Part shown: piece after piece, positions 60,039 to 64,000 of the stretch
Layout of the letters: every line of letters starts with the position of its first letter
Numbering within the stretch: the first letter of the stretch is position 1
From: Duffyella gerundensis
Lineage (GTDB): Bacteria > Pseudomonadota > Gammaproteobacteria > Enterobacterales > Enterobacteriaceae
DNA: 64,000 bases
Assembly: GCF_001517405.1 (NCBI RefSeq)
Contig: NZ_LN907827.1
Span: 448,616-512,615 of the forward strand
Direction of reading: 5' to 3'
Notes under the pieces: model-generated
Seen by the model: the letters and a program-made list of their open reading frames with translations, nothing else
Databases searched by the model: none
Told to the model about the DNA's origin: nothing
Program-made: the position numbers and the translations under genes

Positions 60039-60585
60039 ATGAGGTTTTAACCTTTTCAATTAACTCGGCGTTTTTCGTCCGTAAATTACCGCGCATTTTC
60101 ATGCCGGTAGAGTTAAAACTGGTGCCCCACAGCGTAACCTGATCGTCGGACGTAACATCCTGTGTGACCAAATTGACCTGCGCATTGTCGGTTTTAATAC
60201 GTTGCAGCTGAGAGTCCTGCGTCAGCGTGTTCACTTCCACATGACCATAAAGATAAAGCATGCGATCCTGCGTCAGTTTGGCTTTATCCGCTTTAACTGA
60301 CCAGGTCGGCACCTTGTTCTCATCGTACGTCGTCATTACGGGTTTATCGAACCAGCTGACGCCATCGGATGAAAAATAGGTGACCTTATCGGAAACCAGC
60401 TGATAGCTGAGCGAACCTGCCGGGTTGTAGACCAGTGATTTTGAATTGGCACTGGTGTAAGTCGGCTCTTCGCCGTTGGCGGAGGGATTGGTCTGCACAT
60501 CCTCATTATTTGTGAGGCTCCAGCCAATCAACACCAGCGCAATCAGGGCCAGTAACAGTGTGATCCAACGCCTGCTTTTACTCAT
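60016..60585 (-). CDS. lptC: LPS export bitopic protein LptC
   Basis: LptC anchors LptA to the LptB2FG complex and receives LPS. The 189-residue protein has one N-terminal helix (about 7-25) and a periplasmic jellyroll domain. It matches E. coli LptC (191). Its start overlaps the kdsC stop by four bases. Confidence 0.96.
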   Translation of the reverse strand: MSKSRRWITLLLALIALVLIGWSLTNNEDVQTNPSANGEEPTYTSANSKSLVYNPAGSLSYQLVSDKVTYFSSDGVSWFDKPVMTTYDENKVPTWSVKADKAKLTQDRMLYLYGHVEVNTLTQDSQLQRIKTDNAQVNLVTQDVTSDDQVTLWGTSFNSTGMKMRGNLRTKNAELIEKVKTSYEIQKQP

Positions 60586-61148
60586 ACCGATTGCCCTTTG
60601 GCGTCATCGAATTTGTCCTGCGCGATCAGTATCAGATCGCAAATTTCGCGCACTGCGCCGCGTCCGCCGGCAATGCGCGTGGTGTAATGGGCACGTGGTA
60701 ACAGCACCGGATGCGCGTCCGCCACGGCGACGCTCAATCCGACGCGGGCCATCACCGGCCAGTCGATTAAGTCATCGCCAATATAGGCAACCTGATCGGG
60801 CTGTAGCGACAGTTTATCGAGAAGCTCGGTGAAGGCCAAAAGCTTATCGGATTGCCCCTGATAAAGATGGGTAATGCCGAGCGTCTGACAGCGATCTTCC
60901 ATCAGTTTTGCGTTGCGGCCGGTTATAATAGCGACTTCCGTGCCGGAGGTCAGCAGACAGCGAATGCCGTAGCCATCGCGAACGTTAAAGGCTTTCAGCT
61001 CTTCGCCGCTGTTTCCCATGTAAATCTGTCCGTCCGACATCACGCCATCAACGTCACAAATCAACAGCTTAATCTCGCGTGCGCGTGACATCACGTCCTG
61101 AGAAACGTCGCCGTAGCAGGTGGTAACCACTGCGTTTTCCTTACTCAT
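60582..61148 (-). CDS. kdsC: Kdo-8-phosphate phosphatase
   Basis: KdsC hydrolyses Kdo-8-phosphate to Kdo, the inner-core LPS sugar. The 188-residue HAD-family tetramer has the nucleophile motif CDVDGVMSDG (Asp32, Asp34) and the second aspartate pair in YIGDDLIDWPVM. It lies 13 bp after kdsD. Confidence 0.97.
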   Translation of the reverse strand: MSKENAVVTTCYGDVSQDVMSRAREIKLLICDVDGVMSDGQIYMGNSGEELKAFNVRDGYGIRCLLTSGTEVAIITGRNAKLMEDRCQTLGITHLYQGQSDKLLAFTELLDKLSLQPDQVAYIGDDLIDWPVMARVGLSVAVADAHPVLLPRAHYTTRIAGGRGAVREICDLILIAQDKFDDAKGQSV

Positions 61149-61161
61149 TTTTGCTTCCCGT

Positions 61162-62148
61162 TTACACTACGCCAGCGCGCAGCATGTCATGCATATGAAC
61201 AACCCCGAGTAGCTGATCGCCATCGGCGACCATAATCGCGGTGATATTTTTGCTCTGCATTAAATTAAGTGCGTCTACCGCCAGCATAGCAGGGCGAACG
61301 CGAATGCCGCCTGGCGTCATCACCTGCGCAATGCTTGCCTGCTGAAAATCGATGCCCATATCAAACACCCGACGCAGGTCGCCATCGGTAAACACGCCTT
61401 CGATTTTCAGCAGGTCATTAACTATGACCGTCATGCCGAGATTTTTACGCGTGATCTCCAGCAGCGCATCGCGCAGCGAGGCATCACGCGTCACGTGCGG
61501 CATTTCAGCGCCGGTATGCATGATATCGCTGACGCGTAACAGCAGCTTACGGCCCAGCGCGCCGCCAGGGTGCGAAAGGGCAAAATCCTCTGCGGTAAAG
61601 CCGCGCGCTTTCAATAGCGCAACGGCCAGCGCATCGCCCATGACCAGCGTGGCGGTAGTGCTGGTGGTCGGCGCCAGCCCCAGCGGGCAGGCTTCGTGCG
61701 GGACTTTTACACAGAGATGAATATCGGCGCTGCGTCCCATGGTGCTTTCCGGACGGCTGGTGACGCAAATCAGCGAAACGTGCAGACGCTTCAGTACAGG
61801 AATCAGCGCCAAAATCTCATTGGATTCGCCGGAGTTGGAGATAGCGATCACCACGTCGTTGGCGCTGACCATGCCCAGATCGCCATGGCTGGCCTCTGCC
61901 GGATGCACGAAAAACGCAGGTGTACCGGTGCTGGCAAAGGTTGCCGCCATTTTTTTACCGATATGCCCCGATTTCCCCATGCCCATCACCACAACTTTAC
62001 CCTGGCAATAAAACATCATTTCGCAGGCACGGGAAAAGTCTTCATTGATGTATTGATCGAGCTGCTCCAGCCCCTGACGTTCAATGTCGAGAACGTCTCT
62101 GCCAGCCTGCTGAAAGTCGAAGCCGGATTCGATAGAGTGATGAGACAT
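61162..62148 (-). CDS. kdsD: Arabinose-5-phosphate isomerase KdsD
   Basis: KdsD converts ribulose-5-phosphate to arabinose-5-phosphate, the first step to Kdo. The 328 residues equal the E. coli length. A SIS sugar-isomerase domain (GMGKSGHIGKKMAATFASTG, then ISNSGESNEI) is followed by two CBS domains (about 205-328). The start at 62148 gives the family N terminus MSHHSIESGFDFQQAG. Confidence 0.97.
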   Translation of the reverse strand: MSHHSIESGFDFQQAGRDVLDIERQGLEQLDQYINEDFSRACEMMFYCQGKVVVMGMGKSGHIGKKMAATFASTGTPAFFVHPAEASHGDLGMVSANDVVIAISNSGESNEILALIPVLKRLHVSLICVTSRPESTMGRSADIHLCVKVPHEACPLGLAPTTSTTATLVMGDALAVALLKARGFTAEDFALSHPGGALGRKLLLRVSDIMHTGAEMPHVTRDASLRDALLEITRKNLGMTVIVNDLLKIEGVFTDGDLRRVFDMGIDFQQASIAQVMTPGGIRVRPAMLAVDALNLMQSKNITAIMVADGDQLLGVVHMHDMLRAGVV

Positions 62149-62162
62149 CGCTTTTATCCTTA

Positions 62163-63140
62163 TTAATGCGTTTGCATTGGCTGCAGCCAGAGTACCGCGA
62201 CCCAAACCATAAAGCCGCAAAGCAGCAGGGCACCGGCGAGGCGGCCAATACAGCGGCGGCGCTGCAAACAGAGCAGGGCAAACAGTGCGCTTACCCCAAG
62301 CATGATCCAGTAATCGCGAGCAAAAATATCGGTATCGAGCAGGCCGGGATGAATCAGCGCCGGTATGCCCAGTACAATGGCGATATTATAGATATTAGAG
62401 CCGATGAGGTTGCCGATGGCGATATCGTCTTCGCCTTTCAGCGCGCCCGCAATTACCGTTGCCAGTTCTGGCAGGCTAGTGCCTACCGAGATTAATGTCA
62501 GGCCGACCACTAATTCTGAGACGTTGAAGTAGTCAGCGATCACCGAGGCATTATCAATGACCATTCGGGTCGACATTGGCATAATAATTAGCGCTACGGC
62601 CAGCCACAGAAACGCCACGGTATTGCTGGCGTCATCACGCGGCAGTTCCGCCAGCTGTTCCCGCGTCAGGGTATCGTTGTTGGCGCGTTCCGCTTTGCGG
62701 GCGATGCGAATGATAAAGAGCAGATAGATCGCGGCAATGGCGATCAGCGCTAACCCGTCAAGCCGACTAAGCTCATTATCGAACAGCGTCAATCCACACA
62801 GCAGCGTCACCAGCAACATCAGCGGTAATTCGCGACGAATCAGATTCGAATGCAAGGAAAGAGGATGGAGCAACGCCGCGCCGCCCAGTATCAGCAGAAT
62901 ATTGGTAATGTTGGAACCGATGGCGGTACCCACGGCAATATTCATTTGCCCATGCGCCGCCGCCGAAAAAGAGACGATCATTTCTGGCAGCGACGTGCCG
63001 ATGCCCACCACGGTCATGCCAATGATCAGCGGAGGAATGCCGAATGAACGGCACAGAATCGACGCACTGAACACCAGACGATCGGCTCCATACACAAGCA
63101 ACATCAAACCGATGACCAACAGTGCTATGGCTAAAAACAT
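62163..63140 (-). CDS. yrbG: Inner-membrane Na+/Ca2+ exchanger-family protein YrbG
   Basis: This cation antiporter of the CaCA family has 325 residues, with about ten helices in two inverted halves. Each half carries the alpha-repeat signature: GIGTSLPEMIVSFSAA with GSNITNILLILG, and SVGTSLPELATVIAGA with GSNIYNIAIVLG. It matches E. coli YrbG; the physiological ion is not established. I chose the ATG at 63140; the longer frame adds 59 residues spanning the promoter region. It heads the yrbG-kdsD-kdsC-lptCAB unit. Confidence 0.94.
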   Translation of the reverse strand: MFLAIALLVIGLMLLVYGADRLVFSASILCRSFGIPPLIIGMTVVGIGTSLPEMIVSFSAAAHGQMNIAVGTAIGSNITNILLILGGAALLHPLSLHSNLIRRELPLMLLVTLLCGLTLFDNELSRLDGLALIAIAAIYLLFIIRIARKAERANNDTLTREQLAELPRDDASNTVAFLWLAVALIIMPMSTRMVIDNASVIADYFNVSELVVGLTLISVGTSLPELATVIAGALKGEDDIAIGNLIGSNIYNIAIVLGIPALIHPGLLDTDIFARDYWIMLGVSALFALLCLQRRRCIGRLAGALLLCGFMVWVAVLWLQPMQTH

Positions 63141-63380
63141 GAAGCGTCCTTTGTCGGCTATAATCGTCGGCTTGCCGCATCCGACTTTTCCGGGCGAAAT
63201 GGTGGTTAGCCGCTGATTTTGACCGTCTGTGAGCAAAAAGTAAAACGGATGCCGGTTTTCGTCACACGGTTGCGATAGTTTTCTGTGAAAGTAACGCCGT
63301 TTAGTTGTTAACCTCATCGCTGGACGAGGGCAACCTGCGTTATGTCACCTTTGAAAAAGCATTTTGTAGTGGGAGAAGTC

Positions 63381-64000
63381 ATGAGTAGCAGTCAGGCGCC
63401 GACTAATTTGGTCGATGTGCGGGGCGTGAGCTTTGCACGGGGTAATCGACAGATTTTCGATAATATCTCGCTGACCGTACCTAAGGGAAAAGTGACAGCG
63501 ATCATGGGCCCATCCGGCATCGGCAAAACCACATTGCTGCGTCTGATTGGTGGTCAGTTACAGCCAACCGCCGGCGAAATCTGGTTCAACGGCGAGAATA
63601 TTCCGCAACTCTCGCGTTCACGTCTCTACGACGTGCGCAAAAAAATGAGCATGCTGTTCCAGTCCGGCGCGCTCTTTACCGATCTCAACGTGTATGACAA
63701 TGTCGCCTGGCCGCTGCGTGAACATACGCGCCTGCCGGAGCCGCTGCTGCACAGCACGGTGATGATGAAGCTTGAAGCCGTGGGGCTGCGTGGTGCGGCG
63801 CAGCTTAAACCTTCAGAACTCTCTGGCGGCATGGCGCGGCGCGCGGCGCTGGCGCGGGCCATCGCGCTGGAACCAGACCTGATCATGTTTGATGAGCCTT
63901 TTGTTGGCCAGGATCCGATTACCATGGGCGTGCTGGTGAAATTAATCGATGAACTCAATCACGCGTTGGGTGTGACCTGCATCGTGGTTTCACACGATGT
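63381..64000 (+). CDS. mlaF: Phospholipid transport ATPase MlaF (cut by window end)
   Basis: MlaF is the ATPase of MlaFEDB, which keeps outer-membrane lipid asymmetry by moving phospholipids. The first 206 codons are present. Walker A GPSGIGKTT is at 43-51, the signature is LSGGMARRAA and Walker B is DLIMFDEPF. The frame is open to the window edge at VVSHDV, so about 60 residues and the rest of the mla operon lie beyond. It is divergent from yrbG, 240 bp away, with GGGAG before the ATG. Confidence 0.97.
   Translation, partial: MSSSQAPTNLVDVRGVSFARGNRQIFDNISLTVPKGKVTAIMGPSGIGKTTLLRLIGGQLQPTAGEIWFNGENIPQLSRSRLYDVRKKMSMLFQSGALFTDLNVYDNVAWPLREHTRLPEPLLHSTVMMKLEAVGLRGAAQLKPSELSGGMARRAALARAIALEPDLIMFDEPFVGQDPITMGVLVKLIDELNHALGVTCIVVSHD

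Overview
The window is a chromosomal segment of a member of the Enterobacterales. Gene order follows the E. coli 70-73 minute region (rrnD to yhdWXYZ, fis, accBC, mreBCD, aaeXAB, argR, mdh, degQS, rplM-rpsI, gltBD, arcB, rpoN, lpt/kds, mla) almost throughout, and most proteins are recognisable as close homologues. Several departures from E. coli point, as an inference, to the Erwiniaceae (Pantoea/Erwinia-like). These are aroQ next to accBC, msrPQ upstream of aroQ, an alpha carbonic anhydrase between prmA and dusB-fis, lpxP beside fis, and no elbB or yhcC beside arcB. Recognition is from memory of E. coli proteins; no search was run.

Layout. 1-515: distal end of an rRNA operon (last bases of 23S, 5S, tRNA-Thr, second 5S, terminator). 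537-657: a perfect 9-bp minisatellite. 723-5142: yhdWXYZ amino-acid ABC transporter on the minus strand, with a visible sigma54 promoter and an NtrC-like site. 5242-7770: lpxP and the dusB-fis operon with a growth-rate-type promoter. 7924-13978: carbonic anhydrase, yhdT-panF-prmA and aroQ-accB-accC. 14075-15682: msrPQ. 15850-22948: csrD, mreBCD, yhdE, rng. 22997-28328: yhdP and tldD. 28337-32680: aaeR and aaeXAB efflux. 32780-35292: an aldehyde dehydrogenase, a barstar-family protein and two YhcN paralogues. 35590-40523: argR with paired ARG boxes, mdh, degS, degQ, zapG. 40691-44387: zapE, rplM-rpsI, sspAB. 44438-50335: gltBD. 51178-54061: arcB, the ArcZ sRNA and a previously unnoticed candidate sRNA. 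54329-64000: mtgA, rpoN-hpf-ptsN-rapZ-ptsO, the LPS transport/Kdo block lptBAC-kdsCD-yrbG, and the start of mlaF.

Themes. Nitrogen control recurs: the yhdWXYZ promoter, rpoN, the nitrogen PTS, and gltBD with an NtrC-like palindrome in its upstream gap. Envelope biogenesis dominates the rest (mreBCD, rng, yhdP, degQS, mtgA, lpt, kds, mla, lpxP). There are no insertion sequences, prophage genes or CRISPR arrays. The most novel-looking signal is in the 870-bp non-coding arcB-mtgA gap. It has a TTGCCT-N17-TATAAA promoter, a GAAACGTTTC palindrome over the predicted start, two stem-loops and a terminator, together implying an RNA of about 145 nt, beside the conserved ArcZ gene.
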